In this document: one piece after another, positions 8,344 through 16,069 of the stretch
Layout: each line of letters starts with the position of its first letter
Position numbering within the stretch: the stretch's first letter is position 1
Assembly: GCF_007829875.1 (NCBI RefSeq)
Contig: NZ_VIWV01000002.1
Coordinates: 161,860 to 225,859 of the forward strand
Direction: 5' to 3'
Length of the DNA stretch: 64,000 bases
From: Streptomyces capillispiralis
Lineage (GTDB): Bacteria > Actinomycetota > Actinomycetes > Streptomycetales > Streptomycetaceae
Notes under the pieces: generated by a model
Told to the model about the DNA's origin: nothing
Seen by the model: only the letters and a program-made list of their open reading frames with translations
Database searches by the model: none
Made by a program: the position numbers and the translations under genes

Positions 8344-8841
8344 TCAGCAGGCCTGCCGGGAGTTCTTCGGGCGGATCGAGGTGATGCCGTCGTTGTTCAG
8401 GTCCCCGACGTACGCGAAGGAAGTGCGGGGCGGAATCTCCATCTCACCGAAGCCGATCTCGAAGTTCTTGGCGAGATAGACGCAGTAGGCGATGTCCGTA
8501 TCGTTCGATATCGAGGACACCACATTGTCGATGCCGCTTCTGCCGCCGATCCCCACATCGCGATTGTCCGCGAGGTCGGCATCGAATTCGCCTGGCTTCA
8601 GGCAGTAGTTCGGGAACGTGAACCCGATGGAACCGCCGTATTCGAATCTGCCCCCGAAGTCGCGGTCGGGGAAGACGCAGAACTCTCCGATTCCCGCACT
8701 GGCGCCCGCCTTGGTCGAGAGCGCCGGAACCGAGTCCGCCTTGATCGGGCCCGTCCCTCCGTCCTGCCGGTCCATCAGTACGAATCCGCCGCCGACCACC
8801 AGAGGCAACGCCACCAGAGAAGCGATGATGGACTTCTTCAC
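8344..8841 (-). CDS. Secreted protein resembling peptidase inhibitor family I36
   Basis: About 165 residues: an N-terminal Lys-Lys signal peptide with a hydrophobic core (SIIASLVALPLVVGGGFVL), then a small Cys-containing domain beginning FCVFPDRDFGGRFEYGGS. Aromatic/Gly strands of this kind are typical of the SMPI-like I36 inhibitors and beta/gamma-crystallin folds; a second Greek-key-like half (YCVYLAKNFEIGFGE) follows. It is therefore probably an exported protease inhibitor or crystallin-like protein. GTG 8841 is chosen because GGAAAGAG precedes it; a TTG 24 bp upstream would add eight residues. A secreted trypsin-like protease lies 6 kb away, but no direct link is shown. Confidence 0.72.
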   Translation of the reverse strand: MKKSIIASLVALPLVVGGGFVLMDRQDGGTGPIKADSVPALSTKAGASAGIGEFCVFPDRDFGGRFEYGGSIGFTFPNYCLKPGEFDADLADNRDVGIGGRSGIDNVVSSISNDTDIAYCVYLAKNFEIGFGEMEIPPRTSFAYVGDLNNDGITSIRPKNSRQAC

Positions 8842-8946
8842 AATGTACTCTTTCCGCTGGTCCAAGAATGCCTGTTCAATATTTGGTACGCGTCACGGAA
8901 AGAGCGGGTTCACCGGTGGAATCGGCCGGACGGAGAATCCGTGGGA

Positions 8947-9789
8947 TCACCCGGGTGAGTCGGCGCGGTCGAGGGTGAGGAGGGTTTTTCCTGCGGTGGT
9001 GGCGATGATGTAACCGGTGATGTCCTCGGGGGTAACGGATGTCCCCGTCATCGTCACCAGCCGTTCCTTGGACGAGCCGGGCACACCCCAGCCCTGCGCC
9101 GGAACCTTCCACTTCAAGAGGGCCTCACGGGCACCACCGGACGTCACCGCCGTCAGCGTGCACTCCAAGGGTCCCCGTACCCCCGACAACTCCAGCGTGA
9201 CCTCCGATCCCCACGCCGTCCCCCGCGCCAGCACCGCCGCCCGCACACCTGACGCGGACACCCCCCGCATCACACCCTCACCCGCCGGCCGTGCCAGCGT
9301 CGCCACTCCGCCACTGTCACCACCACCACTGTCCTGACCGGCCACCCCGGCCACCACCCCGCCACCCAGCACCGCACCCGCCACCGACGCGGCCAGCATC
9401 AACACTCCACGACGCACACCGCGCCGCCGCCCGGCACCACCCACCGACACCACACCACCAGCACCAGCACCAGCACCGGTCCCGGCCGCGGCTGCGGCGT
9501 CCACACCAGCGTCAGCCCCGGCCTCGGCACCACCCGCCGCGGCCTCCCGCAACGCCGCCCGCACCGCGGCCTCCCGCACCTCGGGAAGCCGCTCCTCCCA
9601 TCCGCCACCCATCACATCGTCGGCAGACACCCGCCCGAGCGCACCCACCGCCCACCCGAACTCCTCAAGCACCCCCGCACACTCGACACACCCCTCCACA
9701 TGCCGCAGAACACCCTCGACCTCAGGCCCACCCCCAGAACCCACCAGCGCCAAAACCGCCAGTTCGGACCGATCCCGCTCACACCCCAC
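8947..9789 (-). CDS. Zinc-binding anti-sigma factor (ZAS type), membrane anchored
   Basis: 280 residues. The N-terminal cytoplasmic domain has the His-x3-Cys-x2-Cys zinc motif (HVEGCVEC; His30, Cys34, Cys37) that binds ECF sigma factors. An Ala/Gly-rich linker leads to one transmembrane helix (about residues 129-155), followed by an extracytoplasmic domain ending in GSSKERLVTMTGT and DITGYIIATT. GTG 9789 has AGGAG seven bases upstream. Anti-sigma factors normally sit directly after their sigma gene; here the nearest ECF genes are the two identical copies at 21 and 33 kb, which lack an adjacent anti-sigma gene, so this may be their partner (inference). A deleted copy of the same gene lies at 12.4 kb. 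Confidence 0.85.
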   Translation of the reverse strand: MGCERDRSELAVLALVGSGGGPEVEGVLRHVEGCVECAGVLEEFGWAVGALGRVSADDVMGGGWEERLPEVREAAVRAALREAAAGGAEAGADAGVDAAAAAGTGAGAGAGGVVSVGGAGRRRGVRRGVLMLAASVAGAVLGGGVVAGVAGQDSGGGDSGGVATLARPAGEGVMRGVSASGVRAAVLARGTAWGSEVTLELSGVRGPLECTLTAVTSGGAREALLKWKVPAQGWGVPGSSKERLVTMTGTSVTPEDITGYIIATTAGKTLLTLDRADSPG

Positions 9790-9958
9790 GAAAAACTCCT
9801 GTAATCACAAAAACAATCCCCGGCGACTACTGAGTGTCTACGAGACGGGGCGGGCGCGGGTTCACTCGACGGGCCGAGCCGGACGGCCCGCGCGGCCGGC
9901 CTCCTCGCCGTCATCCCCGATCACGGCACTGAACCGATCTCAGCCTGCCCGAGTAGAC

Positions 9959-11233
9959 GTGGGAGAAGGCGCGACCCGATCACGGACAGAGCAGGTGACT
10001 TTGCACAGCCTCACATCAGGATCCGCGTCCGCGAGGCGGACGCGATCCACGGCTCGCGTGATGGCCGCCGACTCCGCGGCGGGAGCGGCTTCCGTCTCCG
10101 GGACGTTGCGTCCGGTGACACTCACCGACAGGGGCAACGCCCAGCTGTTCGCCACCCGTCACCGGCGCCGGTTCCGTCATGTGCGGGGGCTGGGCTGGTT
10201 CGCCTGGGACAGAACCCACTGGCGGCAGTCGGGAGCCCGGGAAGCCGCCTTGTGGGCCGCCGGAGAGATGGCCGAGGACATCGTCGAGCGAGATCCACTG
10301 GGTGCTTTCAGCCCGGAGGAACTCGCCGAGCACAAGCGCTACTCCCTCTCCACCTACGGGCTGCGCGCCTTGCTGGCGCAGGCGAGCGCTGCCCCGACGC
10401 TGATGGTCGCTCCCGGGGCCCTCGATGCCGAGCCGTACGAACTGTGCACTCCTGCCGGTGTGGTCGACCTGCGCACGGGCGCGCTGCGCGCCGCGGAGCC
10501 CTTGACCGACCTGCATTCCCGGGTCACGGCCGTGGCGCCCGATCTCCGCGGCACGCCACGATGGCATCAGTTCCTGGACGACGCGTTCGGCTCGGACCCG
10601 GACGGTCGCGCGACGATCTCGTACGTACAGCTGATGCTGGGCTACTCCATCACCGGCCTGGTCGGCGCGCGGGTGCTGCCGTTCCTCCATGGTCCGGGCA
10701 ACAACGGCAAGTCCGTGCTGGAAACCGTGATGCGGGTCCTCGGCGATTACGCGGACGCGGCCTCCCCCGGCTTCCTCATGGAACGCGGCCACGGCTCGAA
10801 CCGCTGCATGGAGGCCGCCGAGCTGAGAGGGCGCCGTCTGATCGTGTGCAGCGAGATCCGGGCGAACGACCGGATCGACGAGGCCGAGGTCCGGGCACTC
10901 ACGGACGGTAGCCGCCTCACGGGCCGCCGTATCCGGACGGAGTGCTTCTCCTTCACCCCCACCCACCACTTGTGGCTGCTGGGTGACCACACGCCGGAAG
11001 CCGCCGTCGGCGGCCCCGCGTTCTTGCGGCGTATGCGGCTCATTCCCACGCAGCGCACCGTTGCTCCCGCCCTCGGGAACGACCACCTCGTGGAGGACCT
11101 GGTGGAGCACGAGGGCGCCGGAATCATCCAGTGGCTCATCGAGGGCGCCCGCCGCTACCTGGCGTCGCAGCCGGCCCGCGTGTTCGCCGCTCGGGTGAGG
11201 CAGGAGGCCGGTCTGCCGCCGGCGCCGAGATGA
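9959..11233 (+). CDS. D5/P4-type SF3 helicase (primase-helicase lacking the primase part)
   Basis: 424 residues matching the C-terminal half of phage/plasmid P4-family primase-helicases, hexameric motors that unwind DNA at replication origins. The D5_N-like region is followed by the SF3 Walker A (GPGNNGKSVL, about residue 244), Walker B/C region (LIVCSEIRANDRIDEAEVRAL up to TDGSRLTGRRI), and FLRRMRLIPT, the usual arginine-finger/sensor stretch. P4-type proteins often have an N-terminal primase domain; here fewer than 50 unrelated residues precede the helicase, so the primase is missing or supplied elsewhere. The GTG at 9959 is uncertain; ATG 10060 is an alternative. It could be the replication initiator of this element or a phage remnant. 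Confidence 0.82.
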   Translation: MGEGATRSRTEQVTLHSLTSGSASARRTRSTARVMAADSAAGAASVSGTLRPVTLTDRGNAQLFATRHRRRFRHVRGLGWFAWDRTHWRQSGAREAALWAAGEMAEDIVERDPLGAFSPEELAEHKRYSLSTYGLRALLAQASAAPTLMVAPGALDAEPYELCTPAGVVDLRTGALRAAEPLTDLHSRVTAVAPDLRGTPRWHQFLDDAFGSDPDGRATISYVQLMLGYSITGLVGARVLPFLHGPGNNGKSVLETVMRVLGDYADAASPGFLMERGHGSNRCMEAAELRGRRLIVCSEIRANDRIDEAEVRALTDGSRLTGRRIRTECFSFTPTHHLWLLGDHTPEAAVGGPAFLRRMRLIPTQRTVAPALGNDHLVEDLVEHEGAGIIQWLIEGARRYLASQPARVFAARVRQEAGLPPAPR

Positions 11234-11256
11234 TCCGCCCGACAGCCGCACGTACT

Positions 11257-11284
11257 CCCCCGGACCGGTGATCCGGTCCGGGGG
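11257..11284. terminator. Hairpin after the D5 helicase gene
   Basis: Perfect 12-bp stem (CCCCCGGACCGG and its complement) with a TGAT loop, 24 bp past the stop of the helicase gene; no T-run. Confidence 0.75.
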
Positions 11285-11388
11285 TGGCACCCCTGCCCGG
11301 TGAGCGAACACCGCTCCCTCTCTGTCCCGCAGATGTGAGCCGCCGTCACGCGGCCCACGCAACAACTGTTCACGAAGGAAGGAAGCAC

Positions 11389-12369
11389 ATGTCCTCCAGG
11401 CGATTGGCGGCAGCGGCACTCACGGTGCTGGCGATGTCCGTCACGACGGCGTGCGGCGGGTCGGACGACGGCTCCGATGCCAGCGGCGCGCCCTCTCCGG
11501 CAGCGTCCCAGGAGCGCCTCGCGGACCAGGGGCCCGCCCCCGTCGGCGACCGCACCGGGCCGGCCGGACAGCTGACCGTGGCCAACGATCCGAATCTGGG
11601 GCCCATCATCACCGATGCCAGCGGTTTCACGCTCTACCGCTTCACCAAGGACGGTCCCAATCCGGAACTGTCGGCGTGTGACGCCGCGTGCGCGAAGCTG
11701 TGGCCTCCGGTTCCCGCGGACGGTGCCCTCGCGCCCGCGGGGGTGGACGACGCGCTGCTGGGAGCCGTGACACGGGGCGACGGCAGCCGGCAGCTGATGT
11801 TCGACGGTCTTCCGCTGTATCGGTACGCGAAGGACGCCAAGCCGGGCCAGGTCGCCGGTGAGGGCGTCGGCAAGACCTGGTTCGCCTCCCTCCCCTCGGA
11901 CACGGTCAGCAGTGTCCAGCCGGGTGTGGACGCCTCCGGCCCCTCCGAGGAGGCACCGGAGGGGGAGGCTCCGCCGCAGGAGGGCGAAGTCGGGGAGGAG
12001 GTGCTCGAGGCCCTGCCCGGTCTCTCGGTCGTCGACGACCCCGAACTGGGCGAGATCGTCGTCGATGCCAAGGGCCGTACGCTGTACCGCTTCGTCAAGG
12101 ACACCGACTGGCCGATGACGACCGCGTGCACGGGCAGTTGTCTCGACACCTGGAAGCCGGCCGCGCTCGTGGAGAAGAACGACGTCGAGGGCATCGACCC
12201 GAAACTGGTCATTCCCTTCAATCGGCCTGACGGGAAGAAGCAGCAGACACTCGACTGCTGGCCGCTGTACTGGTTCACGGGCGATCAGCAGCCCGGTGAC
12301 ATCAACGGTCAGGGCAAGGACGGCAAGTGGTTCGCCGTCGCCCCCGACGGCTCCCTGGTCAAGAAGTAG
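11389..12369 (+). CDS. COG4315/SCO0930-like lipoprotein with two repeat modules
   Basis: 326-residue exported lipoprotein. The signal peptide ends in a lipobox (VTTACGG), giving an N-terminal lipidated Cys and a flexible acidic region. Two copies of the actinobacterial secreted-repeat domain follow, each marked by the YxFxxD motif: LYRFTKDG near residue 83 and LYRFVKDTDW near residue 229, both with paired Cys and a later aromatic repeat (PLYRYAKD, PLYWFTGD). The family is predicted extracytoplasmic and of unknown function, sometimes linked to redox or copper stress. ATG 11389 is preceded by AAGGAAGGA. A paralogous lipoprotein lies at 51.9 kb. The 3' end overlaps the decayed anti-sigma gene on the other strand. 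Confidence 0.88.
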   Translation: MSSRRLAAAALTVLAMSVTTACGGSDDGSDASGAPSPAASQERLADQGPAPVGDRTGPAGQLTVANDPNLGPIITDASGFTLYRFTKDGPNPELSACDAACAKLWPPVPADGALAPAGVDDALLGAVTRGDGSRQLMFDGLPLYRYAKDAKPGQVAGEGVGKTWFASLPSDTVSSVQPGVDASGPSEEAPEGEAPPQEGEVGEEVLEALPGLSVVDDPELGEIVVDAKGRTLYRFVKDTDWPMTTACTGSCLDTWKPAALVEKNDVEGIDPKLVIPFNRPDGKKQQTLDCWPLYWFTGDQQPGDINGQGKDGKWFAVAPDGSLVKK

Positions 12370-12575
12370 CCGGTGTGGGGGTGAGGAGGGTTTCGCCTCC
12401 GGTGGTGGCGATGACGTAACCCGTGATGTCCCCGGCATCAACGGACGTATCCGTCATCGCCACCAGCCGCTCCTTGGACGAGCCGGGCACCCCCCACCCC
12501 AACACCACACCACCAGCACCGGCACTCCCCCACATGTCGCACAACACCCTCGACCCCGGAAGCGCCCGCCACGCA
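12359..12575 (-). pseudogene. Internal-deletion remnant of a second anti-sigma factor gene
   Basis: Bases 12372-12498 closely match the end of the anti-sigma gene at 8970-9095 (both encode GVPGSSKERLV, then DITGY and IATT). Directly beside this, 12501-12525 resembles the linker-coding stretch at about 9450, and 12530-12560 (cacatgtcgcacaacaccct) resembles the zinc-motif region at 9697-9715. The three pieces keep their order while about 600 bp of the gene body is missing. A 62-residue frame (12359-12547) survives without zinc motif or membrane helix. Confidence 0.7.
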
Positions 12576-12589
12576 CTCCATGAGCCGAA

Positions 12590-13150
12590 TCAACGGCCGC
12601 GCGTCGCTCCCGGGGCCTGCGGGGGCGGAGGATTGCTCGACGTACTGGCCGGATTCGTGGGTTTCGTGAACGGAGTCGAGAGAGTGCGCACGGCTCGCTT
12701 GAACAAGCTCTGGTGGGACTCGAAATTCACGAAGGACGCACCCTCGGTGAAGAGAGGACCCTCCGCCCCCGCATCGGACCGGGCCCCTTGTTCGGCAGCT
12801 TTCTGCCTTTCTTGCCTTTTCCGCGCCTCTGCCTTCTGCATCTCTTCCAGTTGCTTCCGGAGGCCGAGACTGTAGGAGCCCTCCTCCTTCCCTCCGGGCA
12901 CCGCGTCGTGCACCGCGTCGAGACTGGCGACAGCGGCCCTGAACCTGGTGACGTCGCCGCCGGACGTGTGCGGCCGCGACTGCGCAGCGGGTCTCGGGCG
13001 GGGCGGGGTCGGAGCATCACGCGGCTTGGTGAAGGCGTCTGTTTTCCACCAATCGGGCAGGCTTTGCTGCCGTGCGCTCCGGGCTATCGGCTGCTGCCCA
13101 CCTGGCCTGTCGCGCGCTTCACTCTTGCCGGTGCCGTCTTCGCTGAGCAC
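12590..13150 (-). CDS. Orphan protein with a charged helix and low-complexity ends
   Basis: 186 residues, no family recognised. The N-terminal 65 residues are Pro/Arg-rich; residues about 90-130 form a charged helix or coiled coil (LRKQLEEMQKAEARKRQERQ); then FTEGASFVNFESH and a basic segment lead to a Pro/Ala tail ending GATRGR. There is no signal peptide. GTG 13150 has GAGG six bases upstream. A terminator hairpin at 13190 separates it from the small peptide gene upstream. The architecture matches other orphan genes of this window with disordered tails. Confidence 0.55.
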   Translation of the reverse strand: MLSEDGTGKSEARDRPGGQQPIARSARQQSLPDWWKTDAFTKPRDAPTPPRPRPAAQSRPHTSGGDVTRFRAAVASLDAVHDAVPGGKEEGSYSLGLRKQLEEMQKAEARKRQERQKAAEQGARSDAGAEGPLFTEGASFVNFESHQSLFKRAVRTLSTPFTKPTNPASTSSNPPPPQAPGATRGR

Positions 13151-13189
13151 GTGGAACCTCGAGACAGATGTAAGTGGCCACGGACACTT

Positions 13190-13225
13190 GAGTGGAGGGG
13201 CGCCGGCGAGGGCGCCCCTCCACTC
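13190..13225. terminator. Hairpin downstream of the small peptide gene
   Basis: Perfect 15-bp stem (13190-13204 with 13211-13225, arm GAGTGGAGGGGCGCC) and a 6-nt loop, 36 bp past the stop of the 46-codon gene on the minus strand. Confidence 0.75.
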
Positions 13226-13261
13226 GGGCCGGCCGGTATCCCGGCCGATGACGTCGGTCGA

Positions 13262-13402
13262 CTACCAGGCTTGGCACAGGTGAGGCACCACGCAGCCCGC
13301 TGCGTTGATCACCTCGTCCTCGGGGGCGCTGGTGAAGGTGAGCGCTCCGGCCAGGGCCAGCGCGGGGATCAGAAAAGCGAGGGAACGCAGGCGACGGTGC
13401 AT
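13262..13402 (-). CDS. Small secreted peptide precursor (46 aa)
   Basis: 46-codon gene with a textbook signal peptide: MHRRLR, then a hydrophobic core (SLAFLIPALALAGALTF) and a likely cleavage near TSA-P. The mature part would be only about 20 residues, PEDEVINAAGCVVPHLCQAW, with two cysteines six residues apart and a C-terminal Trp. The gene has an AG-rich ribosome site (CCCAGAAAGAGT) about 8-14 bp upstream of ATG 13402 and is closed by its own strong hairpin terminator. No export or processing enzyme adjoins it. It could be an extracellular signal, a bacteriocin-like peptide or a disulfide-bonded effector; the sequence does not decide. Confidence 0.6.
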   Translation of the reverse strand: MHRRLRSLAFLIPALALAGALTFTSAPEDEVINAAGCVVPHLCQAW

Positions 13403-13589
13403 ACGCCGACTCTTTCTGGGAGAGGGGAATAACTCGGCCGGATCACGTCGGATGACCGAGGGAAGCCATCTGAAATACTCCCCCGTGGTGATTAACGGCG
13501 GCTTGCTCCGGCACCTGGTGCATTCCTCGTGACCCGGACGAGCGCGGTGCCCGGCGGGCTCTTCCAGGGGCAGGGACGGCCGGTCGAGG

Positions 13590-14072
13590 TCAGTGACGCA
13601 TCCGCGCACCCGCGTGTGCGGCTGCGGCCTGCACGTGAGGAACCTCGCCCGTCTCGCGCCCCGCCCGGGCGGCTCCGACATCGTTCCGGGAAACCCCCGG
13701 CGGGAGGGTCTGTGCGGCCTGCGCGATCCCAGTCGGTTCGTTGACATGCTGCTCGGCGCGGCCCGCGCGGGCATCACTCGGCGCCTGGACCGCACTCGGC
13801 ATCGGCTGGGCCCGCGCTGCCGTGTCCACCAGCTCGTCCCACCGGGCGGCCCGCGCGGCATTCGCGACGCCGCGCTCCTGCTCGTACATGTGGACGACGG
13901 TGGCCAGATAGTTGGAAGCGATCGTTTTCGCCTGCAGGCTGCGCCCCTGGTGCCCGAGGATCTCGTTCACCCGAGGAGCAACGGCTTCGGCGATCTGCTT
14001 CATTTTTTGTCGCCGCTGCCTGTCGCTGAGCTCCGAATAGGCCGTGTAAACGGCATCGTACGTTTCGTTCAC
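13590..14072 (-). CDS. Orphan helical protein with disordered Ala-rich tail
   Basis: 160 residues, unrecognised. The first 85 residues look folded and helical (VYTAYSELSDRQRRQKMKQI, then a segment ending YLATVVHMYEQERGVANAAR), the remaining 75 are Ala/Pro/Gly/Arg-rich and end HAGARMRH. No signal or membrane segment. The GTG start at 14072 directly follows GGAGGAGAA. It is divergent from the membrane-protein gene at 14301, with a perfect palindrome between them. Confidence 0.62.
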   Translation of the reverse strand: MNETYDAVYTAYSELSDRQRRQKMKQIAEAVAPRVNEILGHQGRSLQAKTIASNYLATVVHMYEQERGVANAARAARWDELVDTAARAQPMPSAVQAPSDARAGRAEQHVNEPTGIAQAAQTLPPGVSRNDVGAARAGRETGEVPHVQAAAAHAGARMRH

Positions 14073-14156
14073 TTCTCCTCCAACTGTGCGGCATCATTGC
14101 GCTGTCCTGCTGCCGCCTCATACGAATGGCGAGCGTCCCGGGTTCAGTGAGAATGT

Positions 14157-14187
14157 TTGCGACCGGGCTGTTTCAGCCCGGTCGCAA
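14157..14187. promoter_or_regulatory. Perfect 14-bp inverted repeat between divergent genes
   Basis: TTGCGACCGGGCTG, loop TTT, then the exact complement. It sits in the divergent gap between genes starting at 14072 (-) and about 14301 (+), so an operator for both is more likely than a terminator; no T-run on either side. Confidence 0.5.
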
Positions 14188-14300
14188 GGGAATGTTAACC
14201 AGGATCTGATGCAATACGGGCGCGCGGAAAAGGCTCCTTGGCAGGCGCCGTTTCCGTGATCATTGAACACTTCAGGACGAGAAAGAATGGAATTCTTGTG

Positions 14301-14654
14301 ATGCCGAACGCAGCAGAACGGGGGGCAGATCCGGAGGCGGCTCGCCCCGAACCCGGCCCGCCGGACGGAAGAAGCACCGTCCATACGCCGTACGCGGTGA
14401 CCACGACGGCGTTGGCAGCCATCGCCGCCGTCACCTGGACGGTCTCGTCCTACACGACGGATCCCACCGCAAAAGCCGCCAACGCCACCGTGGCCACGGC
14501 CGCTTCCCTGGGAGCAACGGTGTTCGGCATCAAGGCCTTCACGCCGGCGGCCACCGCGGCGACCCGCAGGGCCCAGGAGATCGTTCAGGGCCTGCCCTTC
14601 CACCAGCGGGAACAGGCGGCCGCGCCCGGTGCCGCGGCCGCACCTGCGAGGTGA
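14301..14654 (+). CDS. Small membrane protein with Ala-rich tail
   Basis: About 117 residues: a polar N-terminus, two hydrophobic segments (AVTTTALAAIAAVTWTVSSY and ATVATAASLGATVFGIKAF), and a tail ending GAAAAPAR. Function unknown. ATG 14301 is chosen as the first ATG with conserved-looking sequence; GTG 14298 or an upstream TTG at 14238 would lengthen it, and no strong ribosome site decides. It converges with the secreted protease gene. Confidence 0.5.
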   Translation: MPNAAERGADPEAARPEPGPPDGRSTVHTPYAVTTTALAAIAAVTWTVSSYTTDPTAKAANATVATAASLGATVFGIKAFTPAATAATRRAQEIVQGLPFHQREQAAAPGAAAAPAR

Positions 14655-14684
14655 GCGTCGGCCCCGCCCTGCCGGTCCTGGCCC

Positions 14685-15755
14685 TCAGGGCACCAGGGCC
14701 CCGCTGACCGCCTCGTAGATACGCTGCGCTTCCGGTCCCAGCCTGGGACCGGCCAGCCAGGACGGTTCGTCGGGGCCGATCGAGGTGTTGCTCACCAGGA
14801 CCGGTGTGCCGTCCTGGGCCTCGATGAACCAGCCGCCGCCCGATGAGCCGCCGGTCATGGTGCAGCCCACTCGGAACATCGTCGGCTCCGCGGCGTCCAG
14901 GGACAGACGTCCGGGACGGTCCTGGCAGGTGAACATGCGCTCGCCGTCGAAGGGCGCGGCGGCCGGGTACCCCCAGAGCTGCAGGGCGGCGACCTCCGGC
15001 GCGCCCGGCGCGTCGAAGCTGATCGCGGCGGACGCCCCGATCGTCTCCTCCAGGGACGCTCCTCCCGCATCACCCGTGCGCTGGACGCGCAGGACGGCGA
15101 AGTCGAACGCGGCTCCCGCGCCGCCCGTGGGAGCACCGCGGGTGATCCACTCCTCGGACGTGCGGGCCGCGTCGGCCCACCACACGCCGAAGGGGGCGGG
15201 ATCGTCCGCGCCCCGGTCGTTGTAGGACGGAACGAAGACGATGTTCCGGTACCAGCCGCCGTCCGCGCCCGCGTGGACGCAGTGCCCCGCCGTCCACACC
15301 AGGTCCGAGGCACCGGGTCGGGCCGCGTCGGTGATCACGGTGGCGGAGCACACCGACGGTCCGTCGGGGGTGTCGAAGAAGAGCTTGCCGATCACGGGCA
15401 CGGTCTGCTGATAGGGCCGGCCGACCTCCTCCGCCGTCACGGGAGCCGGTTCGGGATCGGAGACACCGCTCGCCGGGTCGCCCGCGTCCTCGGCCACCGG
15501 CACATCCCGGCTGGCCGAGTCGCGCATGCGGTCGGAGTCCCACAGACCGTCGATGACGGGGTTGAGGAAGTCGTCGCTTCCGCGCAGCCACGCGGAGTCG
15601 TCCCAGTCGCGCCATCGGCCCTCGGCCCACCCCTCGGACGCGCGCGAACCGGTCGTGTCACCGAGGAACCGTGAGGGCACGCCGGAGAGCACCGCTGTCA
15701 CCGCGGCCACCGCCACGGCACACCCCACCATGATCCATGTCATTCCTCGGCTCAC
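14685..15755 (-). CDS. Secreted trypsin-like serine protease
   Basis: 356 residues, chymotrypsin-fold serine peptidase exported by an N-terminal hydrophobic segment (residues 5-25), with a long acidic pro-region to about residue 115. The triad is visible: His158 in VWTAGHC, Asp218 in FDFAVLRV, Ser305 in TGGSSGGGWF, where the usual GDSGGP is GSSGGG. Paired cysteines flank the His and Ser loops. Target unknown; the acidic pro-region suggests activation after export. GTG 15755 is supported by GGGGAG seven bases upstream. It is divergent from the SARP gene at 16070. Similar exported proteases are common in Streptomyces. Confidence 0.9.
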   Translation of the reverse strand: MSRGMTWIMVGCAVAVAAVTAVLSGVPSRFLGDTTGSRASEGWAEGRWRDWDDSAWLRGSDDFLNPVIDGLWDSDRMRDSASRDVPVAEDAGDPASGVSDPEPAPVTAEEVGRPYQQTVPVIGKLFFDTPDGPSVCSATVITDAARPGASDLVWTAGHCVHAGADGGWYRNIVFVPSYNDRGADDPAPFGVWWADAARTSEEWITRGAPTGGAGAAFDFAVLRVQRTGDAGGASLEETIGASAAISFDAPGAPEVAALQLWGYPAAAPFDGERMFTCQDRPGRLSLDAAEPTMFRVGCTMTGGSSGGGWFIEAQDGTPVLVSNTSIGPDEPSWLAGPRLGPEAQRIYEAVSGALVP

Positions 15756-16069
15756 TGCTCAACTCCCCAGTCGACGACCGCGATCGGCCCCGCCGCCCCT
15801 CGATGGGCCACGGTGCACGCCTCGTACTACGCGCCCCGGCGCCCCCGGGTTCGTGCGGTCACGCGGGCCGCGCGTCCGTCGCCGCCGGGCCCGCGGTCCT
15901 TCCCGCCGGCGCGCAAACCCATCCGCCACCAGCCACGTAGAGATCAGGGACAACGGCGGTGAGCCCGAGCGCGGGGCGGATACGGCACGCGCCCCACCGC
16001 CGTCATGAACGGCAGCCCCGGACCCGTGCACAACGGTGAGCGTCCGACGGGGCCGACCTCAGGAGCGAA
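15756..16069. other. Divergent intergenic region, protease/SARP
   Basis: 314 bp between two GTG starts. It holds the ribosome sites of both genes (GGGGAG for the protease, AGGAG for the SARP). I see no convincing palindrome, terminator or further gene. Confidence 0.6.
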
